Assembly: GCA_027080545.1 (NCBI GenBank)
Contig: JALWRV010000232.1
Span: 1-5,480 of the forward strand
Source of the DNA: Parvularculaceae bacterium
GTDB lineage: Bacteria > Pseudomonadota > Alphaproteobacteria > Caulobacterales > Parvularculaceae
Reading direction: 5' to 3'
DNA: 5,480 bases
This document shows positions 1 through 5,430 of the stretch, piece by piece. Under the pieces are notes generated by a model. It ran no database searches. It was given only the letters and a program-made list of their open reading frames with translations, and was not told the origin of the DNA. Position 1 is the stretch's first letter; every line of letters starts with the position of its first letter. Both the position numbers and the translations under genes were made by a program.

Positions 1-321
1 CGCATTGGCGCCATTACCGTCGGCGATGTTAGAACTGCCCGCCCCGGAAGCGTTAGCGCCAAGCCCGGTGGCTATATTTGAACTATTATCACCGGAAGCA
101 TTGCTAAGCCGCCCGGTGGCAACATTGAAACTATCATTACCAAAGGCAACGGCCCCGGAACCGGTGGCCACATTGCCGCTATTATCCCCATAGGAGTCTG
201 CGCGCCAACCGACGGATACATTGCGCGAATTATCGCCAGAGGCATTGCTGGCATCGCCGCCGAAAACTACGTTCCAACTGCTGATGCCATTGGCATTGGC
301 AAGATAACCAAAGGCAATATT
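1..321 (-). repeat. 48-bp degenerate tandem repeats coding for 16-residue beta-roll units
   Basis: Within the surface-protein gene, N-I or N-V recurs every 16 residues (N87, then 103, 120, 136, 152, 168 and 184), with one 17-residue unit. At DNA level the 8-mer CCGGTGGC occurs at 65, 113 and 161, exactly 48 bp apart. The units have diverged: they share G, S, N and A positions rather than long identical DNA. The array continues beyond the left edge. Confidence 0.8.
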
Positions 322-579
322 CGAACCGGGACCAGCACCCGTTGCAGTGGCACCGGACCCGCAAGCAATGTTCAAGACATTACTGCCTGTTGATCCAGCT
401 CCTTGTGTGGTGTCACCAGCACTGGGCACACCATTGCCATCCGTATCGAACAAGCAATTTTGTGTTTGCTGAGCCTGAGCTGATGGTGTCGCCATAATAA
501 ATATCATGGTCGCGGTTACAGTGAATGCGAATGTGGCTAAGCGTTTTGAAAAATGAATTTGTTTTAAGCAGTGTTGCAT
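1..579 (-). CDS. YadA-head-repeat surface protein / trimeric autotransporter-like adhesin, N-terminal part (runs off left edge)
   Basis: The frame is open from the ATG at 579 to the window edge (193 residues seen, no stop), so the gene continues outside. Residues 1-36 form a signal peptide: basic start (K6, K12, R13), hydrophobic stretch about 14-31, and cleavage probably after AQA at 34-36. A short segment follows with C42, C73 and an acidic DTDGNG motif at 45-50, which resembles a calcium-binding loop. From residue 87 on there are degenerate repeats of the form N-(I/V)-x-x-G-x-x-A-x-A-x-G-x-x-S-x, typical of the left-handed beta-roll in YadA/Hep_Hag heads. Family knowledge predicts export and display at the outer membrane as a trimer, but the C-terminal anchor that would prove this is not in the window. 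It could instead be a secreted or cell-bound repeat protein without an anchor. The start is supported by a purine-rich SD six bases upstream. The gene is divergent from the AraC-type regulator, a plausible but unproven controller. Confidence 0.8.
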   Translation of the reverse strand, partial: MQHCLKQIHFSKRLATFAFTVTATMIFIMATPSAQAQQTQNCLFDTDGNGVPSAGDTTQGAGSTGSNVLNIACGSGATATGAGPGSNIAFGYLANANGISSWNVVFGGDASNASGDNSRNVSVGWRADSYGDNSGNVATGSGAVAFGNDSFNVATGRLSNASGDNSSNIATGLGANASGAGSSNIADGNGANA

Positions 580-582
580 GGG

Positions 583-670
583 TATCTCCCCCTTGGTTCA
601 TGGGTTGATGAAAGTCACCTACCAAAAGTGCGATAGGTGTGAACGCCAATCGGAGATATGTGTGGAGATA
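583..670 (-). promoter_or_regulatory. SD of the surface-protein gene with two upstream anti-SD copies
   Basis: On the minus strand the SD region GGGGGAGATA occupies 592-583, with its GGAG core six bases before the ATG at 579. The same strand carries TATCTCC twice upstream, at 670-664 and 658-652 (12 nt register). Each copy is a perfect 7-nt complement of GGAGATA in the SD region. The transcript could therefore fold so that the ribosome site is masked by either copy. The complementarity is seen directly; regulation is inferred. Confidence 0.45.
616..639 (-). other. 6-bp hairpin in the surface-protein leader
   Basis: CACCTA at 616-621 is perfectly complementary to TAGGTG at 634-639, with a 12-nt loop. 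It lies between the SD and the two anti-SD copies, so folding would shorten the distance between them. Alone it is a modest hairpin that could occur by chance. Confidence 0.35.
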
Positions 671-675
671 ATCAG

Positions 676-708
676 CGCCCACAAGGCAAGCGATAGGCCT
701 ATTGGGCG
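676..708 (-). other. GC-rich imperfect hairpin in the divergent region
   Basis: CGCCCA (676-681) pairs with TGGGCG (703-708) and AGGC (684-687) with GCCT (697-700), separated by a symmetric 2x2 mismatch and closed by a 9-nt loop. On the plus strand it is followed by TCTTTT, but no plus-strand gene lies upstream, so it is not called a terminator. On the minus strand it would sit in the 5' leader of the surface-protein mRNA if transcription begins upstream of it. The competing palindrome ATAGGCCTAT (693-702) overlaps it. Confidence 0.35.
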
Positions 709-735
709 TCTTTTGCTTGACATTATTGATCATTC

Positions 736-750
736 AAAATTGACAATTTT
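736..750. promoter_or_regulatory. Perfect inverted repeat, candidate operator between divergent genes
   Basis: AAAATTG (736-742) and CAATTTT (744-750) are perfect inverted arms around one central A. The site includes TTGACA (740-745), and another TTGACA lies at 717-722, so it may overlap a promoter -35 region. It sits between the surface-protein gene and the AraC regulator, where an operator for either would be expected. No binding protein can be assigned. Confidence 0.35.
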
Positions 751-764
751 CATCACAGACAGAT

Positions 765-794
765 TTGACGAAAAACCAATATTGGCCTTATCTA
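765..794 (+). promoter_or_regulatory. Candidate promoter of the AraC-type regulator, with a palindrome in the spacer
   Basis: A -35-like TTGACG (765-770) is followed after 18 bp by a weak -10-like TATCTA (789-794). The spacer contains the perfect palindrome CCAATATTGG (776-785), a natural place for a repressor or for autoregulation. Transcription would begin near 800, about 27 nt before the ATG at 828. The -10 match is poor (3 of 6), so the call is tentative. Confidence 0.3.
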
Positions 795-827
795 TTGCAA
801 CTTTGCAGAACGAACAGAATTTCAAAA

Positions 828-1892
828 ATGCCAAAAACGCAAAAAATATCAGAGTCTTATGGTGCGCCGCACAGCCCGCCCTTGGCGACAGCATCAGCTC
901 CCTATGTGTTTGGCTATTTTGCAACCTGTCTGGATATTGGCGCAGAACGCCAAACCATGCTTGACATTTTAAATTGTGAAAATGACATATTAAACAACCC
1001 CGTTAGGCGCTTTGCCTGTGATGACGTTTTGGACATGCTGAGCTATGCCGAACGAGAAACGGGGATCGGCTCAATCGGCCTATTGGCGGGGCGCACATTT
1101 CGTCCGGAAACTTTTCAAGCGCTGGGTTATGCCTATATCTCCTGCAATAGCCTTTGTCATATTATGGAGCTGAGTCGGAAATATCAAAAACTCACCCAAG
1201 AGTTTGGTCAGATAAGTTTTGCGATAGATGATAAATATGCCAAAGTTTATTGGAAGCCCTATATTGAGGATGCGGAGCGATTACGCATTGTAACCGAAGC
1301 GGTCTATACGGCTTATGTTTCTATTTCCCGCTGGCTACTCTGGCAATATCGCGAAAAAGTGGTGAGTGTTAGTTTTCGCCATGGTCCGCCCAAGGGAACC
1401 GATCTTTGTGCGGAATATTTTGGTTGTGAGATATTATATGATCAACCGGAAGATTGCCTAACCGCAGAAGCGGATTTGTTTCACATAAAACTCCCGCAAG
1501 CCAATCCTGAATTGCTCAAAATATTGGAAGCAAGATTAAGCCGAGATTTGGAGCAACTCGAGAACCATCATTTATTTGAAAATAAGGTGCGTCAAACGAT
1601 CAATCATTTTCTTGCAACCCGGCCCGTTAGCCTGCCTATCGTGGCTGAGGCCATTGGTGTGTCGCCGCAAAAACTTTCACGGCGCCTCGCGCAAGAGGGC
1701 ACTTCTTTTCGGCAACTCTTACAAAAGGTTCGGCAGGAAAATGTTGAATTTTATTTGCAGGAAGGCCGGAAAAACTTAACCGAAATCGCTATGGCCCTTG
1801 GCTATAGTGATCAAAGCGCTTTTACCCGTGCCTATAAGGATTGGTATGGGGAAATACCAAGCCTGCGCAAAAGTGTGGGCAAGAGTGCTTAA
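828..1892 (+). CDS. AraC-family transcriptional regulator with N-terminal arabinose-binding-type domain
   Basis: A 354-residue cytoplasmic DNA-binding regulator. The N-terminal two-thirds (about residues 25-215) match the pattern of the arabinose-binding-like domain found in OruR/AlkR-type AraC proteins, including LDIGAE, a RRFACDD-like segment, and the run around GLLAGR and ALGYA. The C-terminal 100 residues hold the two helix-turn-helix motifs of the AraC fold: SLPIVAEAIGVSPQKLSRRL from residue 268, and NLTEIAMALGYSDQSAFTRA from residue 316, followed by the usual F-x-R-x-(Y/F)-K-x-W-x-G-x-x-P motif. The ligand is unknown. The ATG at 828 is preferred over an in-frame TTG at 765, because the TTG lies inside a candidate -35 box and the added residues look non-conserved; neither start has a strong SD. 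It is divergent from the surface-protein gene, which it may control (inference), and convergent with the next gene. Confidence 0.88.
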   Translation: MPKTQKISESYGAPHSPPLATASAPYVFGYFATCLDIGAERQTMLDILNCENDILNNPVRRFACDDVLDMLSYAERETGIGSIGLLAGRTFRPETFQALGYAYISCNSLCHIMELSRKYQKLTQEFGQISFAIDDKYAKVYWKPYIEDAERLRIVTEAVYTAYVSISRWLLWQYREKVVSVSFRHGPPKGTDLCAEYFGCEILYDQPEDCLTAEADLFHIKLPQANPELLKILEARLSRDLEQLENHHLFENKVRQTINHFLATRPVSLPIVAEAIGVSPQKLSRRLAQEGTSFRQLLQKVRQENVEFYLQEGRKNLTEIAMALGYSDQSAFTRAYKDWYGEIPSLRKSVGKSA

Positions 1893-1910
1893 ATATAATG
1901 GGTAGCAAGG

Positions 1911-2339
1911 CTAAAAGGGCAAAGGGGCAATATCTGGCTCTACCCATTGGTGGCGCGCTTTGGGGGTGAAAATAGTTTGCTTGCGCCAATGGCGAAACAG
2001 CCAGTCAGCGCGACCATAAGGGCTTGCCAGCAGGCGCGTGACAATGGGGGCGAGAGGGGCGTCTTTTTCGGCACTATCGAGAAAATGTTGTGCCACCCGA
2101 AGGGAGGCCATGGTGATGGTTTCATGGTAGCCATCACTGTCAGAATTGGGCACGCCGGTGGCTTCATTATAGCGTCGGATCATGGGAGGCATGCGTTTGA
2201 AGGTCTGCGCGCCATATTTTCGCAACAGTGCCAGAGCCACGGCAAAATGGGCCCCATGGGTCCACGCGTCTTTGGGCAGGGTGGTATCGCTAAAGCGGGT
2301 AAGTAGCGTCTCTATCTCTAAATCTGTTTTATAGGCCAT
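1911..2339 (-). CDS. Conserved protein of unknown function (142 residues) with H-x2-H and YHE motifs
   Basis: A soluble protein with no signal peptide or membrane segment. I recognise the pattern of a widespread uncharacterised family but cannot name it. Visible landmarks are WTHGAHFAVAL (residues 26-36, with H28 and H31), RRYNEATG (55-62), GYHETIT (70-76, with H72 and E73), and a C-terminal ARHQWVEPDIAPLP. The clustered His and Glu residues could bind a metal or form an active site, which is inference only. The start at 2339 is chosen because TTAGGAAAC gives an SD about eight bases upstream and MAYKTDLEIE reads as a natural N-terminus. The frame is open 34 codons further upstream (to 2441), but that part contains a GC-rich hairpin and is unlikely to be coding. 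The gene ends 18 bp from the stop of the convergent AraC gene, with no obvious terminator between. Confidence 0.8.
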   Translation of the reverse strand: MAYKTDLEIETLLTRFSDTTLPKDAWTHGAHFAVALALLRKYGAQTFKRMPPMIRRYNEATGVPNSDSDGYHETITMASLRVAQHFLDSAEKDAPLAPIVTRLLASPYGRADWLFRHWRKQTIFTPKARHQWVEPDIAPLPF

Positions 2340-2370
2340 GGCATGTTTCCTAAAAGGGGGCCAAATGACA

Positions 2371-2391
2371 AACCCCGCCACGGGCGGGGTT
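2371..2391 (-). other. Strong GC-rich hairpin in the leader of the 142-residue gene
   Basis: AACCCCGCC (2371-2379) and GGCGGGGTT (2383-2391) form a perfect 9-bp stem with a 3-nt loop. Read on the minus strand it is followed by TGTCATTT, a poor U-tract, then by the SD and the ATG at 2339. It could act as an attenuator, an mRNA 5' stabiliser, or a terminator for antisense transcription from the lpd side. On the plus strand there is no T-run. Confidence 0.5.
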
Positions 2392-2644
2392 GGGAGCGTC
2401 AATTCATATCCATGATCGAAAATCAGCGTAAAAACCACCACCCGCCAAAGGCCAGAAGATCATTTTGGGGGGCGTTTTGAGGCTGATTTTCACTGACTAT
2501 AACTTTCATAAAGGCAGTTTAGGCGCATTTCAGAGCTCGTATCAAGGACCTTTCAGGCTTTTGGCGCCGCGCTCGACTTTGCTTGCCATCTATTTCAAGA
2601 CGTGAGACATCCACTTCAAACCTGCAATTTTAAGAGGATCACCC
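2392..2644 (+). promoter_or_regulatory. Non-coding region upstream of lpd with a candidate promoter and clear SD
   Basis: Together with the hairpin region this is about 300 bp without a credible gene between divergent coding regions. A good -10-like TATAAC is at 2498-2503. The upstream TTGAGG (2477-2482) is 15 bp away, shorter than ideal, so the -35 is uncertain. Transcription from here would give a leader of about 135 nt before lpd. The lpd SD AAGAGGA (2632-2638) is six bases before the ATG at 2645. I see no riboswitch or repeat in the rest. Confidence 0.35.
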
Positions 2645-4060
2645 ATGACCAAATCCTGTGATGTGCTGATAATCGGGGCGGGCCCCGGGGGCTATGTGGC
2701 GGCTATTCGGGCGGCTCAGCTGGGGTTGAAAACCATCATTGTTGAACGCGACGCCTTGGGCGGGGTTTGCCTCAATTGGGGCTGTATTCCCACCAAGGCC
2801 CTGTTACGCTCGGCGGAAGTGCTGCGCTTGGCCAAGCATGGGGAAGCCTTTGGGCTTAAAATCGACAAGACCGGTTTTGATATAAAAAAGGTGATCAAGC
2901 GCTCGCGGGATGTGGCAGGGCAGCTTTCCAAAGGCGTTGGGTTTTTGATGAAAAAGAACAAGGTGGACATTGTTATGGGTAGCGCTCGACTGGCAAAAAG
3001 CGCGGCCGGCCAAGCGCCATTCGTGATCGTCGAAGACGGCAAAACCAAGACCGAGATCAAGGCCAAGCATATTATTTTAGCCACGGGGGCGCGGGCCCGC
3101 ACTGTGCCTGCGGCGGGGCTAGAACCAGATGGCAAATTTATCTGGACGGCCAAAGAAGCCATGACCCCAGATGTAATGCCTAAATCGCTTTTAGTGGTAG
3201 GCTCCGGAGCCATAGGTATCGAATTTGCCAGCTTTTATCGTACCTTGGGGGCCGAGGTGACCGTGGTTGAAATGCTCGACACGATTTTGCCTGTAGAGGA
3301 TCGGGAAATCTCTAAATTGGCGGCCAAACAATTTACCCAACAGGGTATGACATTACTCACTGGCGCCACTGTGGAAAAAATCGATAAATCCGGCGCCATC
3401 GCCCGGGCGACCATCAAAACCAAAGAGGGCAAAAGCCAAACGGTTGAGGCCGAACGGGTGATTGTAGCGATCGGGATTGTCGGCAATTCGGACGGGCTAG
3501 GGCTAGAAGAGGTCGGGGTCACAACCGATCGGGGCCATGTGGTGATTGATGAATATTGTCGCACCAATGTGGCTGGGGTCTATGCCATTGGTGATCTGGT
3601 TGCCCCCCCATGGCTCGCCCATAAGGCTTCCCATGAAGGGGTTTTGTGCGTAGAAAAAATTGTCGGCAAATCGGTCCACCCCATGGATGTCAGCCTGATA
3701 CCGGGGTGCACCTATTCCCACCCACAAATTGCCTCGGTGGGGCTTACAGAACAAGCCGCCAAGGAGCAGGGGCTGAAGGTCAAGATAGGGCGCTTTCCCT
3801 TTATCGGGAATGGTAAGGCGATTGCTCTGGGCGAAGCAGAGGGGCTGGTCAAAACCATTTTTGATGCCAAAACCGGCGAATTACTGGGGGCCCATATGAT
3901 CGGCGCTGAAGTAACGGAGCTGATCCAAGGCTATGTGCTGGGCAAGGGCATGGAGGCCACGGAGGAAGATTTCATGCATACCATTTTCGCCCACCCAACC
4001 CTGTCGGAGATGATGCATGAGAGCGTGCTCGAAGCCTATGGCCGAGCGGTTCATATATAG
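2645..4060 (+). CDS. lpdA: Dihydrolipoamide dehydrogenase (E3 of 2-oxoacid dehydrogenase complexes)
   Basis: This flavoprotein re-oxidises dihydrolipoyl groups on the E2 subunits (or on glycine-cleavage H protein) and passes the electrons to NAD+, giving NADH. It acts in the cytoplasm as a homodimer. At 471 residues it has the normal family length. All key motifs are present: FAD-binding GAGPGG (11-16), redox disulfide C42/C47 in GGVCLNWGCIPTKALL, NAD-binding GSGAIG (186-191), the second FAD motif AIGD (314-317), and the C-terminal HPTLSE with catalytic pair H450/E455. The start is fixed by the SD AAGAGGA. In many alphaproteobacteria lpd sits at the end of the pyruvate dehydrogenase operon; here it follows a long non-coding stretch and seems to have its own promoter, so which complex it serves cannot be told. 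The small gene 94 bp downstream is probably on the same transcript, as no terminator is clear before it. Confidence 0.97.
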   Translation: MTKSCDVLIIGAGPGGYVAAIRAAQLGLKTIIVERDALGGVCLNWGCIPTKALLRSAEVLRLAKHGEAFGLKIDKTGFDIKKVIKRSRDVAGQLSKGVGFLMKKNKVDIVMGSARLAKSAAGQAPFVIVEDGKTKTEIKAKHIILATGARARTVPAAGLEPDGKFIWTAKEAMTPDVMPKSLLVVGSGAIGIEFASFYRTLGAEVTVVEMLDTILPVEDREISKLAAKQFTQQGMTLLTGATVEKIDKSGAIARATIKTKEGKSQTVEAERVIVAIGIVGNSDGLGLEEVGVTTDRGHVVIDEYCRTNVAGVYAIGDLVAPPWLAHKASHEGVLCVEKIVGKSVHPMDVSLIPGCTYSHPQIASVGLTEQAAKEQGLKVKIGRFPFIGNGKAIALGEAEGLVKTIFDAKTGELLGAHMIGAEVTELIQGYVLGKGMEATEEDFMHTIFAHPTLSEMMHESVLEAYGRAVHI

Positions 4061-4110
4061 CCATTATTGCCCATACTGCATGGATAATTGGACATTTGCC
4101 GCGCGAATGA

Positions 4111-4151
4111 CTATCTCCTATGGCCAAAGCCAACCATCAAGCAGGAGATAG
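4111..4151 (+). promoter_or_regulatory. SD-sequestering stem-loop before the 98-residue gene
   Basis: CTATCTCCT (4111-4119) is the exact reverse complement of AGGAGATAG (4143-4151), which contains the SD of the gene starting at 4155. The 23-nt loop includes a possible inner hairpin, TGGC (4121-4124) with GCCA (4129-4132). A 9-bp perfect stem covering the SD four bases before the ATG should reduce initiation unless opened by temperature, a protein, a small RNA or translation. The pairing is seen directly; its function is inferred. Confidence 0.55.
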
Positions 4152-4158
4152 ACGATGA
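4120..4158 (+). CDS. Possible 12-codon leader ORF overlapping the next start (ATGA)
   Basis: An ATG at 4120, immediately after the first stem arm, opens a frame coding for MAKANHQAGDRR. It ends at TGA 4156-4158, overlapping the ATG (4155) of the 98-residue gene as ATGA. Ribosomes translating it would melt the SD stem and finish exactly at the next start, a classical layout for translational coupling. Against it, the bases before 4120 are pyrimidine-rich and offer no SD, so it may be chance. Confidence 0.25.
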   Translation: MAKANHQAGDRR

Positions 4159-4451
4159 GCTTTACCGGAAAATGGAATATCACCATCAACACCCCCATGG
4201 GCAAACAAGAAGGGGTTTTGGAGCTGACCCAGGACGGCGAAGCCGTTACCGGCACCATGACCGCCCAAGGGGAAAGCGCCACAGTTGAAAATGGCCGTGT
4301 GGAGGGGGAGTCAGTTTTGTGGGATGTCAATGTTTCCAAACCCATGCCGCTGACACTTTCCTTTGAGGGTGAAAAGGCCGGGGATAATCTTAACGGATCC
4401 GTCCAACTAGGCGCATTCGGGCAATCAACCTTTGAAGGGGTTGCTGCCTAG
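4155..4451 (+). CDS. Small beta-rich protein of unknown function (98 residues)
   Basis: The 98-residue sequence has no signal peptide or membrane helix, so it is probably cytoplasmic. It is built of alternating strands and G-rich turns: GKWNITINTPMG (5-16), a VLELTQDG segment, VTGTM, ENGRVEGESVLWDV, PLTLSFEG, LNGSVQLGAFG. This resembles a small single-domain beta barrel or sandwich of the kind that occurs alone or at the ends of larger proteins in proteobacteria, but I cannot name the family and no catalytic motif stands out. The start is set by the SD AGGAGATAG. It lies 94 bp after lpd and is followed by a strong terminator, so it is likely the last gene of the lpd transcript. Translation may be limited by the hairpin over its SD. 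Confidence 0.85.
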   Translation: MSFTGKWNITINTPMGKQEGVLELTQDGEAVTGTMTAQGESATVENGRVEGESVLWDVNVSKPMPLTLSFEGEKAGDNLNGSVQLGAFGQSTFEGVAA

Positions 4452-4480
4452 TCGAGCGCGGGTGCGTCAATTTGAAACAG

Positions 4481-4507
4481 AAGGGCATCTTCGGAGGTCC
4501 TTTTTTT
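4481..4507 (+). terminator. Intrinsic terminator after the 98-residue gene
   Basis: AAGGGCATC (4481-4489) pairs with GAGGTCCTT (4494-4502) around a TTCG tetraloop closed by C-G. The stem has one A/G mismatch and one G-T pair. It is followed by seven consecutive T (4501-4507). This is a textbook Rho-independent terminator, 30 bp past the stop at 4451, and separates the lpd transcript from the next gene. Confidence 0.88.
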
Positions 4508-4567
4508 GAATAATTCTAGTTTTAGATGAAATTTTCCCGTTCTGATTAACCGGACGCAAGGAAGTTT

Positions 4568-5332
4568 GTGAGAATATGCTCATGTGAAACAAATGGGAAA
4601 ATCGCGTCAATGTTGACTATCGCTGAAATTGATCTGCCACAATCAATCCAAAAACGCTTGCGTGAAGAAGCTGCGTTTTCGGAGAGTTTCGTCGCTTTCA
4701 CCCGCGAAAACCTTATGGGCTTTCGCCAACCGGCAGCTGTTGCCGCAGCGATTATCGGCCCGATTCTTCTTTCATTTGTCTATTACACCTCTGACTTCGT
4801 CAATATGGCGAGCGTTGCCGGCACCTTCGGGGTGACCACGGCCCTGTTTCTTTTGGGCGCTTGGTATGTGAACCGACGTGCCATTCGCGATGCCTATGTG
4901 CGTCAAACCAGAGCCCGCCGCGAGGCCAAGGCCGATTTGCAGGCAGGTGTTGGCGAAGCGGTCTATCTGAAAATGACCCATCAGCCCTTGTTTTACGAGC
5001 ATGAGCATGGGGTGATTTGTCTGGCGGATACGGGCGACAATCGTACCGTCTATTTCGATGTGGACAGTTTTGAAAATGACAGCCGTTGGTTCCTCTATAT
5101 TAATGGGGATATGCATCGGGATACATGGCGCTGGATGCGGCTCATGGGGTCTGGCGCGGTTGCCGAATTTTCGGCCAGTGGTCAGCGTATGGCCAAGATT
5201 GGCGATACCCCCTATGTGGAAGCTCCGGATGCGTGGGAGGCGATTTCCGTTGCCCTCGGCGAGCCACAGGATGGCGATATTATTGATTTGCCCATAGAAA
5301 AAGTGATCAACACGATTTCCAGATTGCTGTAG
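4568..5332 (+). CDS. Uncharacterised two-helix membrane protein with a cytoplasmic C-terminal domain
   Basis: From the GTG at 4568 the protein has 254 residues. Two hydrophobic helices lie at about 56-75 (PAAVAAAIIGPILLSFVYY) and 81-101 (ASVAGTFGVTTALFLLGAWY). The very basic segment after the second helix (NRRAIR, then RQTRARREAK, 102-121) puts both ends in the cytoplasm by the positive-inside rule. The C-terminal 130 residues form a soluble domain rich in aromatic and acidic residues (around FYEHEHGVICLADTG and RWFLYINGDMHRDTWRWMR) with no motif I recognise. The GTG start has SD AAGGAAG (4558-4564). An in-frame ATG at 4610 would give 240 residues beginning MLTIAEIDLPQ, which looks more natural but has only a weak SD, so the start is open. 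It has its own transcription unit after the terminator, upstream of probable lipA. No function is assigned. Confidence 0.85.
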   Translation: MRICSCETNGKIASMLTIAEIDLPQSIQKRLREEAAFSESFVAFTRENLMGFRQPAAVAAAIIGPILLSFVYYTSDFVNMASVAGTFGVTTALFLLGAWYVNRRAIRDAYVRQTRARREAKADLQAGVGEAVYLKMTHQPLFYEHEHGVICLADTGDNRTVYFDVDSFENDSRWFLYINGDMHRDTWRWMRLMGSGAVAEFSASGQRMAKIGDTPYVEAPDAWEAISVALGEPQDGDIIDLPIEKVINTISRLL

Positions 5333-5353
5333 GGCAAGTCGCTAATAGGTCAA

Positions 5354-5380
5354 AAATTTTACCCTGCCAGTGGTAAATTT
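5354..5380. other. AT-rich inverted repeat between the membrane-protein gene and lipA
   Basis: AAATTTTACC (5354-5363) and GGTAAATTT (5372-5380) pair over 9 bp with one bulged T and an 8-nt loop. It lies 21 bp past the stop at 5332. It could be a weak terminator, though only three T follow, or an operator for the next gene. The symmetry is clear but the role is not. Confidence 0.4.
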
Positions 5381-5430
5381 GCCGCCTCGACCCTACCCAA
5401 AGGGGGCGCGGCCATGCTACAGGCTGGGGC

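Noticed and set aside
1..321. The 48-bp periodicity read as a CRISPR array
   Set aside because: There are no constant repeats with unique spacers. The whole unit is coding and drifts gradually, as protein repeats do.
413..733. Minus-strand open frame of 106 codons in front of the surface-protein gene
   Set aside because: It overlaps the signal-peptide region of the real gene in another frame and includes the palindromes and hairpins of the intergenic region. The composition looks random.
765..827. TTG start adding 21 residues to the AraC regulator
   Set aside because: TTG is a rare start, there is no SD, and the codon lies within a candidate -35 box. The ATG at 828 leaves all family domains intact.
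578..964. Plus-strand open frame of 128 codons across the divergent region
   Set aside because: It runs antisense over the SD of the surface-protein gene, overlaps the AraC start in another frame, and has no family-like sequence or SD of its own.
1947..2306. Plus-strand open frame of 119 codons antisense to the 142-residue gene
   Set aside because: It is a shadow of a gene with recognisable family motifs on the other strand, and has no SD or family-like sequence of its own.
2340..2441. 34-residue N-terminal extension of the 142-residue protein
   Set aside because: It contains the 9-bp GC hairpin and has no conserved features, while the ATG at 2339 has a good SD.
4063..4088. Possible terminator directly after lpd (ATTAT/ATAAT with inner CCAT/ATGG)
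   Set aside because: The stem is short and AT-rich with a bulge, and there is no T-run after it.
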